Origin: Olivibacter jilunii
GTDB taxonomy: Bacteria; Bacteroidota; Bacteroidia; Sphingobacteriales; Sphingobacteriaceae
Assembly (NCBI RefSeq): GCF_900607235.1
Contig: NZ_LR027852.1
Location: 310,001 to 374,000 of the forward strand
Direction: 5' to 3'
DNA length: 64,000 bases
Every line of letters starts with the position of its first letter. Position 1 is the stretch's first letter. This document shows, piece by piece, positions 43,834 through 52,405 of this stretch. A program made the translations under genes and the position numbers. The notes beneath the pieces were generated by a model. The model was not told the DNA's origin. It ran no database searches and saw only the letters and a list, made by a program, of their open reading frames with translations.

Positions 43834-46068
43834 TTACGACTTCTCGAGTTCTTGTACAAAATCCTTACCCCAGTATTCCACGTCGAAATGAGAAACCGCT
43901 TCAAAGGAGCGTTGAATACGGATCGCTTGTTCCTGTTCATCCATCATCAGTGCTTTTAGCAGCGATTCAATCATACTTTTCCGATCGTAAGGATTCGTTA
44001 AAATAGCATAAGGTAGCTCCACAGAAGCTCCTGCGAATTCAGATAACACCAATGCTCCACTGAAGTCGTTTAATAGTCCTTTCGTTGCAATATATTCTTT
44101 CGCAACTAGATTTAACCCATCTCGGAGCGGTGTAATCCAAGCTATATCACTTATACCATAATAAGTAACTACTTCATCAAAAGGTAGTGAACGGTAGAAA
44201 TATTGGATTGGAAGCCAATCCATGGTAGCATATTTACCGTTAATCTCACCAATGGCTTGATTCAGTTCATCTCGAACTTGATCGTAAATCTTCATTCCCT
44301 GCGAAGGGGGCGTGCAGATATTGATCAACGCTACCTTTTCCCGGTATTCCGGGTAATCTTCCAGGAACTCACCAAAAGCTTTTATCTTTTCCAAGGGCCC
44401 TTTTACATAATCCAAACGCTCTATCGAAAGAATCGTTTTGATATCTTTCTTATGCTTCGCTACTTGCATGCGTTGAATATGCTGTTTTACTTTTGGAAAG
44501 GTTAGTGCGCGCTTGATGCTTGCCATGTTTACCCCAACCGGTTGGGCTCCTAAGCGAATTTTGCGACCTTCCACCTCGATAATTTTTGTCATGCTTTCCA
44601 CACCCAAGGCACAGCTATAAGTAAGAAATTGTTTGGCAGCATTGATTGTTTTAACCACCCGAAACGGCACGTGACTTCGGAGTACGTCAACAAAATTTTC
44701 TACATAACGCGGGATATGAAAACTAATGAAATCGCACAACAGCAGCGAACCGATGATTTCCCTCCTCCAGGGAAGGATATTAAAAACATCAGCACCTGGG
44801 AAGGAGGTGTGATGAAAAAAGCCAATTTTCAAGTCAGGTCGTAAAGGCTTCAAATAGGCAGGTACCATCCAGAGATTGTATTCGTGAATCCAAACAAAAG
44901 CACCGTGATCGGCTTCTTTTGCTACACGATCGGCAAAAATTTTATTGATACGAAGGTAATGGTTCCAATCTTCGTGATTGAATCTTGCTTTATCTACAAA
45001 GGAAAAAATAGTTGGCCAAAAGGCCTCCTTGGAAAACACCCGATAAAACTGATCAATATCTTTTTTGGATAAAGAAATGGTAGAACTCCATAGCTTTGGA
45101 TATTTCTGCGCGTCGATCAATTGATTACCTACTTCTTTTCCGTCTTTTTGTTGCGCTTCTTCGCCTATCCAGATACCGGCACGACCATTTTCAAAAAGTC
45201 CGAGCAAAGAGGGAATAATACCGTTGGGGCTTTTTGGTGCGTGACGTACGCTTTGGCCCTTGATCATTGATTTTTCATAAGGGAGTCGGTGATAGACAAT
45301 AACCAATTGATTTTTAGTGGCTTTTCGCTTTACTTTTGCGGTCTTGTTTGCCGGGAATAGCTTACGAAAAGAGTCGAGTCGCTGCATGGCTTCCAAGATG
45401 CCTCCGGCCCCTGGCTGTTTGGCGTGGTAAACATCTTGGTTTTTAGCAGTGGTATCGAATAAAGCAGCCTCTGATGCTCCGACGACAACACCTTTACAAC
45501 CAATTTGAAACATGGCGAGATCGTTCATTGTGTCGCCTGCCACGAGCACTCTTTCATCTGCTACACCTAACATATTAATAAGTTTGCGAAGTGTAGAACC
45601 TTTATTTACGCCTTTAGGAAGCAAATCCAAATATTTATCGACGGATGTAATGACGTCCAGATTTTTCTTTTCGGCTATATCCATCACTTTCGTTAGATCA
45701 ACTCCGTTTGAATAATAAAAAGAGCTCCGTCGCTGCTGTGGTACTTCTTGCGGCTCAATGCCTTCAATTGTTGCAAGTGCTTGCCGTAAATCAAAGACTT
45801 CCGTCCAGTTACGTTCTATTTCCGATTGGATCGGTTCAATCTTATCCAACGTGTGTCCATTGACGATGGTAGCTCCTACATCGGCGATGATATAATCGGG
45901 TGTAGGAATTAGCGGGTCGTTTAATAGGGGAATGACTGTTTCGAGGCCTCGGCCTGTGACGAAAACCAGCGTAAAGTCTTTCACCTCTTTAATAAGGCGA
46001 TAGAGCTCCATTCGCTGGTTCATTTCACCGCCTAAGAAAGTTCCGTCTAAGTCTGTTGCTAGTATCAT
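43834..46068 (-). CDS. ggpPS: Fused HAD phosphatase-GT20 synthase, probable glucosylglycerol-phosphate synthase/phosphatase
   Basis: Bifunctional enzyme of 744 residues. Residues 1-235 are a HAD phosphatase of the sucrose/mannosyl-phosphoglycerate type (motif I DLDGT, Asp6/Asp8; VAGDTMNDLAMF). Residues about 250-744 are a GT20 glycosyltransferase (LVIVYHRLPYEK, VWIHEYNLWMVPAYLKPLRP, GFFHHTSFP, SIERLDYVKGPLEKIKAF, LRDGLNLVAKEY). This order, phosphatase first, is the one described for GgpPS, which makes glucosylglycerol from ADP-glucose and glycerol 3-phosphate, and not for OtsA/OtsB or fused trehalose enzymes. The adjoining gpsA, which makes glycerol 3-phosphate, strengthens the reading. A trehalose-phosphate synthase is the alternative. 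Confidence 0.82.
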   Translation of the reverse strand: MILATDLDGTFLGGEMNQRMELYRLIKEVKDFTLVFVTGRGLETVIPLLNDPLIPTPDYIIADVGATIVNGHTLDKIEPIQSEIERNWTEVFDLRQALATIEGIEPQEVPQQRRSSFYYSNGVDLTKVMDIAEKKNLDVITSVDKYLDLLPKGVNKGSTLRKLINMLGVADERVLVAGDTMNDLAMFQIGCKGVVVGASEAALFDTTAKNQDVYHAKQPGAGGILEAMQRLDSFRKLFPANKTAKVKRKATKNQLVIVYHRLPYEKSMIKGQSVRHAPKSPNGIIPSLLGLFENGRAGIWIGEEAQQKDGKEVGNQLIDAQKYPKLWSSTISLSKKDIDQFYRVFSKEAFWPTIFSFVDKARFNHEDWNHYLRINKIFADRVAKEADHGAFVWIHEYNLWMVPAYLKPLRPDLKIGFFHHTSFPGADVFNILPWRREIIGSLLLCDFISFHIPRYVENFVDVLRSHVPFRVVKTINAAKQFLTYSCALGVESMTKIIEVEGRKIRLGAQPVGVNMASIKRALTFPKVKQHIQRMQVAKHKKDIKTILSIERLDYVKGPLEKIKAFGEFLEDYPEYREKVALINICTPPSQGMKIYDQVRDELNQAIGEINGKYATMDWLPIQYFYRSLPFDEVVTYYGISDIAWITPLRDGLNLVAKEYIATKGLLNDFSGALVLSEFAGASVELPYAILTNPYDRKSMIESLLKALMMDEQEQAIRIQRSFEAVSHFDVEYWGKDFVQELEKS

Positions 46069-46069
46069 G

Positions 46070-47056
46070 CTATGTTAATTTTTGTTCCAAAAGTTTAAAC
46101 TCAGTTAATACAGGCATATACTTAAATAATACGCGATAAGCCGTTTGTAAGATCGGTAGCTTCAAGGGAAAATTCCGGGTAGTCTGATAGAGCCCGCGTG
46201 TTGCTCCATAACCTTCAGCTACCATGTTCATGGCATCTTTTGCTTTATCGACGCTATAGCCGCGGCCGATCATCTCACCAAAAAGACGGTTACGACTGTG
46301 AGTCGAATACGCGGTCACTAAAAGATCGCCTGCATAAGAAGAACTGAGGATTTCGGCATTACTGCCCATATGCCGGAGAACTTCTCTCAATTCCGCCAAA
46401 GCGTTGGCCACTAAAACAGCAATAAAATTATCACCGTAACGTAACCCCTTAGCCATTCCGGATACCAGACCAACTACATTCTTGTAGATCGCGGCCCATT
46501 CGATTCCCGTAATATCTGCATTTATACGAACGTCAAGATAATCTGCTGAAAAGCAGGTTTGTAACATTTGCTGCCAATGGGGATCAACCGCGCCGATTGT
46601 CAAGTAAGTTTTTTTTCTATGGCCGATTTCTTCAGCATGACAGGGGCCTGCCAAAATACCTTGAAGGTTATTCGGTATAATTAATTGCCTCGATATATAG
46701 GCGCTTGGTAGCTCGTGCTCTTCACCGACAGTTCCTTTGACGGCGCTCAATACAGCTTTGTTATGGATCCATTTTCTATCAAAACCAATCAATAAATCAG
46801 AGAGACCATCACTGGGAACGGCGAATAGAATAATAGTACTCTTTTGTGCTACAAACTGCTTCTGAGAGCTGCACTGTAAATATTCCGTATTTAAAGTAAC
46901 AAAGTTTAGGTAATCAGGATTACTGCCTGCATTTTGTATTGCCTCTGCTTGCTCTGTCCGTCTTAAATACCAATTAACTATTAGTTTATTGTCTGTTAAA
47001 ATTTTTACTAGAGCAGTAGCCCAGCTGCCACCGCCAAAAACACCAAATTCAATCAA
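46070..47056 (-). CDS. gpsA: NAD(P)-dependent glycerol-3-phosphate dehydrogenase
   Basis: Cytoplasmic enzyme of 328 residues that reduces dihydroxyacetone phosphate to sn-glycerol 3-phosphate. It has the dinucleotide motif FGVFGGGSWATALVKIL, the block AVKGTVGEEHELPSAY, IEWAAIYKNVVGLVSGMAKG and RLFGEMIGRGYS. The frame has no ATG near its N-terminus: the start is TTG at 47056 (an ATT two codons upstream is the only other option), an unusual start for this organism. The stop codon is one base from the ggpPS start. Its likely job here is to supply the acceptor for glucosylglycerol, besides phospholipid precursor. Confidence 0.9.
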   Translation of the reverse strand: MIEFGVFGGGSWATALVKILTDNKLIVNWYLRRTEQAEAIQNAGSNPDYLNFVTLNTEYLQCSSQKQFVAQKSTIILFAVPSDGLSDLLIGFDRKWIHNKAVLSAVKGTVGEEHELPSAYISRQLIIPNNLQGILAGPCHAEEIGHRKKTYLTIGAVDPHWQQMLQTCFSADYLDVRINADITGIEWAAIYKNVVGLVSGMAKGLRYGDNFIAVLVANALAELREVLRHMGSNAEILSSSYAGDLLVTAYSTHSRNRLFGEMIGRGYSVDKAKDAMNMVAEGYGATRGLYQTTRNFPLKLPILQTAYRVLFKYMPVLTEFKLLEQKLT

Positions 47057-47117
47057 AACAATTGATTTTTAGATTACAGAAAAAGTGGCTAAGTAGTCGT
47101 ATAGCCAAATCGGAGCA

Positions 47118-47148
47118 CAAACGTACAAATTTTTGGAAAAATAAACAA
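47118..47148 (-). promoter_or_regulatory. Promoter of gpsA-ggpPS operon
   Basis: Minus-strand TTG (47146-47148), 20 bases, TACGTTTG (47118-47125). Transcription would start near 47110, a leader of about 55 nt before the TTG start codon. Confidence 0.6.
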
Positions 47149-47202
47149 CTATTGGTTAAGTTTTACTTTTGTTTTGGTTATAAGGTATTAAAATTAAGCT
47201 TC

Positions 47203-49053
47203 TTATGTTAGGCGTCCTACCTGTTGTATAAACTGGTCCAGCTGATCATTCTTGTCAAGGCCAAGTTTTTGTTTAAGGCGGTATCTTGCCATGCGGATGC
47301 TCTTTGGTTCGATACTTAAACGGGTCGATATTTCCTTATTCGAGAGCCCCATTAAAATATAAGAACAATATTTGAGGTCTAATCGGGTAAGGGTATGATT
47401 CGCTTTTTCCTGTAACTTCTCAAAGAACTGCGATTCGCTTTCAAAAAAATCGGTCTTATGACCTTCAAATTCCTTATCCATTCTTTTCTGCTGCTGGACG
47501 ATTCGCTTAATCTGTTCATCAACAGAAAGATGACCTTTTTCCGCGATTTTATCAGATAGCATTTCCAGTAAACCATTTTTTTCTTCAATCTGCAGCGTTC
47601 CTGCAAGAATCTCTTTCTGTAAGCGCTCCTCGCGTTCTTTTAACAGCACTTGTTCGGCATGCAGTCTATTGGCCTCTGCCTCCTTTAATTGCGCTTTTAA
47701 CTGAGCTTCTTCTTTTTCCCGATCAATAAGGGCTTGCTTTCTTGTTGAAGCTTTTAGTTTGTAATTATAAGAACTAAGTAGAAACAATAGTGTAAGGATA
47801 CAGGATAGACCAATGATCAAGTATAGAAAGTTCCGCTTCTTTAGATAACTTATTTCCTGTTCTTTTTTGGCCATACTGTACCGGGCTTCCATTTTCTGGA
47901 TATTGGTTATTTTTTCTTCGTCAAAAGCCTCTTGATTGTATGCAATATGCTGTTTTAGGTAGCTTAAGGCAGTCTTCTCTGAACCTTTTTTTTCGGCGAT
48001 TCGGGACAAAGCAAGAAATATGCGTGCTTTCGTTACCGGCATTTTAAGGACATTACCTTCAAGTGCAGCTAAACCGTTAAGCAGCGTCTTCTCTGCTTCG
48101 TCGTACCTTCCCCCGCGCAGCGCGTACTCACTACGAATACCATAGCAATTCATAAGCACTTCATGTAAGTTTGTCCGCTTTGCGATTTCAATAGCGAAAT
48201 CGATGTACTTGTCTGCACTGTCTTTATAAGTATTGGGAAAATGTTTGAAATAGCTATTTGCAATGTTCAACGCCGCTGCCGCGGTATTACTTTGTGCGAT
48301 TAGACGTCCGCGTTGAATGGTAGACAGTCGAATAGACCGCTTGTTATAAATCAAGGCAGAGTCGAGCAGATCATGCTTGGTTGTATCCAGTTTAAAGCGG
48401 TCATAGAAACTATGTCCTACCGTGAAGTAAGCTGTGTTTAAGGCGTCCACTTGTCCACTTTTTTTAGCACTTTCAAAGCTAAGACGCGCATAGGCCAATT
48501 GTTTATTGACATCGTTGCCATACCCATAGATACTGGCGAGATAGTGATAAATAGTGGCTTCGTATTCATAAAAATTCACTGTTTTGAATAAATCGAGCGC
48601 CTTCAATAACTTAGTGATGGATTTGTCACTTTCCCCGTTCACTAAGTCAAGCCACCCATTTCTGAATTCAACAAAGCCTTTTGCGACCGGGTCACTCGTT
48701 CGTGAGGCATAATACAAAGCGCTATCGAGGCTCTCATAGGCTTGTTTTATATCGTTGGCTTGTATATAGAGATAAATGAGCGTCGCAAAACCAATGGCGG
48801 GCCCTTCATAAGTGTTTAGCTTATGTCCGATATGAATCGCTTCCCGCGCTTGTTTAAACGATTTTTTTAGATCCTTTTCGGTATTGGCTTTCGCCAGCTT
48901 ACATAAAAGGAGCGGTTTTTCCTGCAGCGTCGTGCTTGGTTGCGCTAAAAGATGCGCTAATGAGTCGATATAAATTTCCTGCCCTTTTGAGTGATAAAGG
49001 ATGGTAAAAAGCGAAATGCAGATAAGAAGTAGGGACTTGTTTAACCAATGCAT
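47203..49053 (-). CDS. TPR-containing LuxR-type regulator, membrane-anchored
   Basis: Protein of about 616 residues. The ATG at 49053 gives a signal-like leader (LLLICISLFTILYHSKGQ); an upstream TTG at 49083 is less likely. A periplasmic-looking array of tetratricopeptide-type helices runs to about 400, a transmembrane helix follows (FLYLIIGLSCILTLLFLLSS), then a long coiled coil rich in Glu/Lys/Arg, and a C-terminal LuxR HTH (LKYCSYILMGLSNKEISTRL then SIEPKSIRMARYRL). This is the usual Bacteroidota one-component regulator, sensing outside and binding DNA inside. Target unknown; the divergent small membrane-protein gene at 49257 is a candidate. Confidence 0.9.
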   Translation of the reverse strand: MHWLNKSLLLICISLFTILYHSKGQEIYIDSLAHLLAQPSTTLQEKPLLLCKLAKANTEKDLKKSFKQAREAIHIGHKLNTYEGPAIGFATLIYLYIQANDIKQAYESLDSALYYASRTSDPVAKGFVEFRNGWLDLVNGESDKSITKLLKALDLFKTVNFYEYEATIYHYLASIYGYGNDVNKQLAYARLSFESAKKSGQVDALNTAYFTVGHSFYDRFKLDTTKHDLLDSALIYNKRSIRLSTIQRGRLIAQSNTAAAALNIANSYFKHFPNTYKDSADKYIDFAIEIAKRTNLHEVLMNCYGIRSEYALRGGRYDEAEKTLLNGLAALEGNVLKMPVTKARIFLALSRIAEKKGSEKTALSYLKQHIAYNQEAFDEEKITNIQKMEARYSMAKKEQEISYLKKRNFLYLIIGLSCILTLLFLLSSYNYKLKASTRKQALIDREKEEAQLKAQLKEAEANRLHAEQVLLKEREERLQKEILAGTLQIEEKNGLLEMLSDKIAEKGHLSVDEQIKRIVQQQKRMDKEFEGHKTDFFESESQFFEKLQEKANHTLTRLDLKYCSYILMGLSNKEISTRLSIEPKSIRMARYRLKQKLGLDKNDQLDQFIQQVGRLT

Positions 49054-49256
49054 GTTCAAAAATAGAAAAAAGATGGGGTTCAAAAAATGGGAATAATTGG
49101 CTAAAATATTGACAGGCAGTTTCTTTTGAGGTTTTTGTAGACGCTTTGTAGTCGAATGTTTTTTTCTTGTAGACGGTGTATAGGTCTCTGATTTCAGGCA
49201 TTATTGTCAATTCAAGCTAGTTTTGCCCTGTTCATTTTTAAACAATTATTATTATC

Positions 49257-49583
49257 ATGACGAACAAAAATATGTCAATTATAGCCTATCTGACAATCAT
49301 CGGATGGGTTATTGCTTACCTGAATTATCAAAAATCGGAAGAAAAAAGCAGTTTGGTGGGCTATCATCTAAGTCAAGCGCTCGGTATATTTATTTTTCAT
49401 ATTATATTGAGCATACTCACCACAGCGGTGTTAACTCTCTTACCTAGCTTAGCTACCTTATGCTACCTGATCCTTTTGATTCCATTGATTTTATTACTGT
49501 TAGGTATCATTACGGCTTTTAATGAAGTAAAGAAGCCTGTGCCATTCATAGGAAAGCTGTTTGAAGGAAAATTTAATTTTTAA
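49257..49583 (+). CDS. DUF4870-like small membrane protein
   Basis: Membrane protein of 108 residues with three hydrophobic segments (about 6-22, 40-65, 70-92) and the opening NKNMSIIAYLTIIGWVIAYL and KSSLVGYHLSQALGIFIFHI typical of the Tic20/DUF4870 family. Function unknown. It precedes the Hcp-like gene by 55 bases, so they might share a transcript. Confidence 0.78.
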   Translation: MTNKNMSIIAYLTIIGWVIAYLNYQKSEEKSSLVGYHLSQALGIFIFHIILSILTTAVLTLLPSLATLCYLILLIPLILLLLGIITAFNEVKKPVPFIGKLFEGKFNF

Positions 49584-49638
49584 ACAACGAAGATTATCCA
49601 TCCTATGAATAGGATGTCGCTTTATAAAAAACAGAAAA

Positions 49639-50133
49639 ATGAAACAAATTTTTTTTAATACTTTTTTTTGCCTTGTCTTAGTGCTTTCCGCATTTGGACA
49701 ACAGGGAGATCGTACAATTCGACTGAAATTAACGGATTCGAAAAGCAAGAAATCTCAGAGTTATTTATTGAATAGTTTTGCTTACTCGTGTACGAAACCT
49801 AGGGGCGACGGCCCCTCAATGGGATATTCTGCTTATGATGCTTATATCGTGAGTATTGATTTTCAACAAAATACCGATGAATTTCTATTAAAATGGATCG
49901 GTGGACAAATGGATAAAGCGGATGGTGTGATCACTGTGGAGGCGACCGGGGAAAAGAAAACTTTAAGAACTATTGCTTTTAAAGATGCCTCGGTAGGAGC
50001 AACCTCGGAAAGTTTCGCATCTGGTGACGGCTATGGCTATGCCAGTACACAGGTTTCTGTATATATTGATAATCTAACAATCGATAATGTTCCGATACGT
50101 TATACGGCGACTAAAACAAATGGAAGTCGGTAG
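49639..50133 (+). CDS. Exported Hcp/TssD-like beta-barrel protein
   Basis: Protein of 164 residues with a signal peptide (ends SAFGQQ) and a predicted beta-rich body. The pattern GPSMGYSAYDAYIVSIDF, NTDEFLLKWIGGQMDKADG, TLRTIAFKDASV and TQVSVYIDNLTIDNVPI resembles the Bacteroidota TssD/Hcp tube protein (GRPS..., W, F.DA, IsaekI), yet TssD normally lacks a signal peptide. No other type VI secretion gene is in the window. It may be an exported Hcp-fold protein of unrelated use. Family similarity is by eye and moderate. Confidence 0.6.
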   Translation: MKQIFFNTFFCLVLVLSAFGQQGDRTIRLKLTDSKSKKSQSYLLNSFAYSCTKPRGDGPSMGYSAYDAYIVSIDFQQNTDEFLLKWIGGQMDKADGVITVEATGEKKTLRTIAFKDASVGATSESFASGDGYGYASTQVSVYIDNLTIDNVPIRYTATKTNGSR

Positions 50134-50150
50134 AAACTAATTTTTATGAT

Positions 50151-50753
50151 ATGATCATTTTTGGAACAGGGAAAAGATTAATACGGGCCGGTAAGCCTAA
50201 GTTCGATTGCACCTATTGCGGTTCTGAACAATCAGTAGGACTCCATTTTTATGTACGCTATTTTCATATTTTTTGGATACCGATGTTTAGTTATCGAACA
50301 GAGTCGCTTAGTCATTGCACACACTGCCGTCAAACCTTGAGCCGAAAGGAGATGCCGTTAAGTTTAGCACAATCTATCCCAGGCGAGAAGCCGAGTATAC
50401 CCTGGAAATATTTTAGTGGACTTTTACTCGGTGTAATCCTGATATTGTTCATATCTATTGCCATTGTGAACGAAGATAGGCAGACAGCCAACTATTTGCA
50501 GCGACCACAAGTTGGTGATGTATACGGTATTAAACAATCAAATGGATTCTATACCTTGTATCTGCTTAGCCAATTTAAAGGAGACTCCCTTGGGTTTCGC
50601 GTCAATGATTATGAAGTGCCTGGTGCATCTAAATTGAGTGTCATTCGCCGACATCATGCGAAGGACTATGGCAAAAGTATCGTTTTCCTATCAAAAACAG
50701 ACTTAAACGAATTAATGAAAAACAACCATATCATTAATATCCGTAGAGATTAA
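50151..50753 (+). CDS. Zinc-ribbon, single-TM protein
   Basis: Protein of 200 residues. An N-terminal zinc ribbon has two Cys pairs, FDCTYCGS (Cys20/Cys23) and HCTHCRQ (Cys56/Cys59), with an aromatic insert YVRYFHIFWIPMFSYRTES typical of a zinc-ribbon_15-like domain. One transmembrane helix (about 88-108, YFSGLLLGVILILFISIAI) precedes a cytoplasmic or periplasmic domain of 90 residues with no known match. Seventeen bases after the Hcp-like gene. Function unknown. The gene cluster 49257-51762 of small, loosely related proteins is typical of accessory DNA. Confidence 0.75.
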   Translation: MIIFGTGKRLIRAGKPKFDCTYCGSEQSVGLHFYVRYFHIFWIPMFSYRTESLSHCTHCRQTLSRKEMPLSLAQSIPGEKPSIPWKYFSGLLLGVILILFISIAIVNEDRQTANYLQRPQVGDVYGIKQSNGFYTLYLLSQFKGDSLGFRVNDYEVPGASKLSVIRRHHAKDYGKSIVFLSKTDLNELMKNNHIINIRRD

Positions 50754-50781
50754 TAATGATTTTTCAACCGATTAATAGGCT

Positions 50782-51762
50782 ATGCAAACAATTAGGACAA
50801 GTTTATTTGAAATGACAGTGCCGGATATTTTCGAGAACCCTGGAGTTGTGCTGGAAAGTATTCGTGCAACGTATAACAAGGGTGATGAATGGGTGACGAT
50901 CGGCGTGAGTCCGATTGAAAATTTTTCTGGCCTTTATGATACCGAGTTAGAAAAGCAGTTGAGCTACGCGCTCGTGGAGGAATATTGGGAGCCTTATAGG
51001 GAGGGGATCAGATCATTAGCCTTTGCATCTGTGGCATTAGAAACCACAGATCCGGATGATTATTCCGATCGAGGGAATACGAGATTTGGAGGATTGCCTG
51101 ATTTGCCATGTGGCATTACCTATCCCGTTTTTACAACCTATGATAATCGTGTAATGGGATATCAGTTCATTGCACAAATAAATTGTGAAGAACTTGCCTC
51201 ATATCAAAATTACCTTCCTCGGCAAGGGTTACTCTATTTCTTCATCACGGATCAGGAAGATTTTAACGCCAAAGTGATTTATGCTCAGGAAACGGATGTA
51301 TTAATTTCGGCTGCCGAATTAGAGATAGAAGATGATTTTATTTATGATGACCACGGTGTTTTTGCTCCCTATCGTGTAAAGGTAGGTAAATATGTAAGTG
51401 TGCCTCATTTTTATAATGATGACAGTCTGTATAAAGGGAAAGCCGCCAGCTTATCGGCCCTGGAAGAAGAGTACGAACAAACAGAGAATTTGAGAAGACA
51501 ATTGGAGGAGCACACCTTATCTGTAAAACCGGTACATAGCATGAATAGTTATGTATTCAAACAACATGATTCTCCGCAAATTGAGGCAGCCAATCAGCTA
51601 CGAGGAAATGCTAACGACTTTACGGTGTTACTCAAGGTCAGCTCAGATAGATTACCTGGATTTTGTTTCTGGGATGCGGGTGAGATTTATTTCGTTATTC
51701 ACAAAAGTGATTTAGCTAAAGCAGATTTTTCTAATGTTTATTGTGGCTTGGAGAGCAGTTAG
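50782..51762 (+). CDS. YwqG-like DUF1963 protein
   Basis: Soluble protein of 326 residues. The C-terminal two thirds match DUF1963/YwqG: RFGGLPDLPCGITYPVF, YQFIAQINCEEL, LPRQGLLYFFIT, VPHFYN and LLKVSSDRLPGFCFWDAGEIYF with the last motif cut for length. The first 95 residues form a separate domain. YwqG proteins occur near polymorphic-toxin immunity genes and in isolation; function unknown. It follows the zinc-ribbon gene by 28 bases. Confidence 0.8.
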   Translation: MQTIRTSLFEMTVPDIFENPGVVLESIRATYNKGDEWVTIGVSPIENFSGLYDTELEKQLSYALVEEYWEPYREGIRSLAFASVALETTDPDDYSDRGNTRFGGLPDLPCGITYPVFTTYDNRVMGYQFIAQINCEELASYQNYLPRQGLLYFFITDQEDFNAKVIYAQETDVLISAAELEIEDDFIYDDHGVFAPYRVKVGKYVSVPHFYNDDSLYKGKAASLSALEEEYEQTENLRRQLEEHTLSVKPVHSMNSYVFKQHDSPQIEAANQLRGNANDFTVLLKVSSDRLPGFCFWDAGEIYFVIHKSDLAKADFSNVYCGLESS

Positions 51763-51856
51763 GTAGTTGAATAGTTGAAACGTTGAGTAGGAAAGTGGTT
51801 AAGTTGTAAAATAGTGGCAGTTGCGATGATACTGTGTAACAAGCTCTCCACTGGTA

Positions 51857-52105
51857 TTAAGCCCCTAAGTAAAAAGGCAATTGCTGTCGCAGTTCATCCT
51901 GACTGATTAATTCCGGATCCTGAAATTGCTTTCGAAGTAAATACATAGGAAATCTCAGCTGTAAATAACTAGTCTCAACAACAGCGTCTTCTGTTGAGAA
52001 GTAATGGCTTTTGTATTCGCCAACTAAAGGGTCGATTTCTTGCAGACGGATGATGAGCTCATGAATGACAAAAACCGGTATTTGTATATTGCTTATTTTC
52101 TTCAT
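51857..52105 (-). CDS. Small hypothetical protein (82 aa)
   Basis: Short acidic protein from the ATG at 52105 (an ATG at 52117 would add four residues): MKKISNIQIPVFVIHELIIRL, EIDPLVGEYKSHYFSTEDAV and a basic/acidic C-terminus QDELRQQLPFYLGA. The composition looks like real protein and the frame is free of stops in a region otherwise AT-rich. No domain recognised. Confidence 0.45.
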   Translation of the reverse strand: MKKISNIQIPVFVIHELIIRLQEIDPLVGEYKSHYFSTEDAVVETSYLQLRFPMYLLRKQFQDPELISQDELRQQLPFYLGA

Positions 52106-52262
52106 ATTATTTAACAAAATAATGCTGTTAAATTAATACAAGTTTAACCATTTAATTTGGCTTTTCGAAATAAAATACCGGTCTGGATGTCACGATAGCG
52201 TCTTGTCATTATTTTATTATTACGAACTGAAGAGCGGACTAGCGAGTTTCCCTTCGACTATC

Positions 52263-52318
52263 GTCCGAATTGATCGTCCATTATCGGACAGGGTACTGTT
52301 CGATTCCGAACAGTACCC
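52263..52318 (+). promoter_or_regulatory. Tandem inverted repeats upstream of ABC permease
   Basis: Two inverted repeats in series: GTCCGA (52263-52268)/TCGGAC (52284-52289), and a perfect 12-bp pair GGGTACTGTTCG (52291-52302)/CGAACAGTACCC (52307-52318) with a four-base loop. They lie 45-100 bp before a sigma-54-like box, the usual position of activator (enhancer) sites, or they fold into RNA hairpins. Which is right cannot be told from sequence. Confidence 0.6.
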
Positions 52319-52363
52319 TTATTCCTATCGTATTATAATTACCCCTTTAACGCATCTGCTAAC

Positions 52364-52380
52364 TTGGCAGATTTGTTGTT
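52364..52380 (+). promoter_or_regulatory. Possible sigma-54-type promoter of ABC permease
   Basis: TTGGCAG-N5-TTGTT has the GG of the -24 box and, ten bases on, GT where GC is expected at -12. Close to YTGGCACG-N4-TTGCW but not exact. The palindromes upstream would suit an enhancer-binding activator. Confidence 0.4.
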
Positions 52381-52405
52381 TGCCTAATTGTAAATCAATC
52401 TGAAG

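Noticed and set aside
43834-46068. Trehalose-6-phosphate synthase/phosphatase
   Set aside because: Phosphatase-first order and adjacent gpsA fit GgpPS better; kept as the alternative.
48899-49210. 103-codon frame overlapping the TPR-LuxR gene start
   Set aside because: Largely antisense-frame shadow of the regulator's N-terminus and upstream DNA; no family resemblance.
49639-50133. Type VI secretion locus
   Set aside because: Only one Hcp-like gene, with a signal peptide; no sheath, spike, ClpV or baseplate genes.
51763-51856. Repeat-rich GTTGAA stretch
   Set aside because: Degenerate, low-complexity intergenic DNA common in this phylum; too irregular to be called a functional repeat.
52203-52403. 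66-codon open frame before the ABC permease
   Set aside because: Spans the two inverted repeats and the sigma-54-like box, so it is regulatory DNA; no domain.
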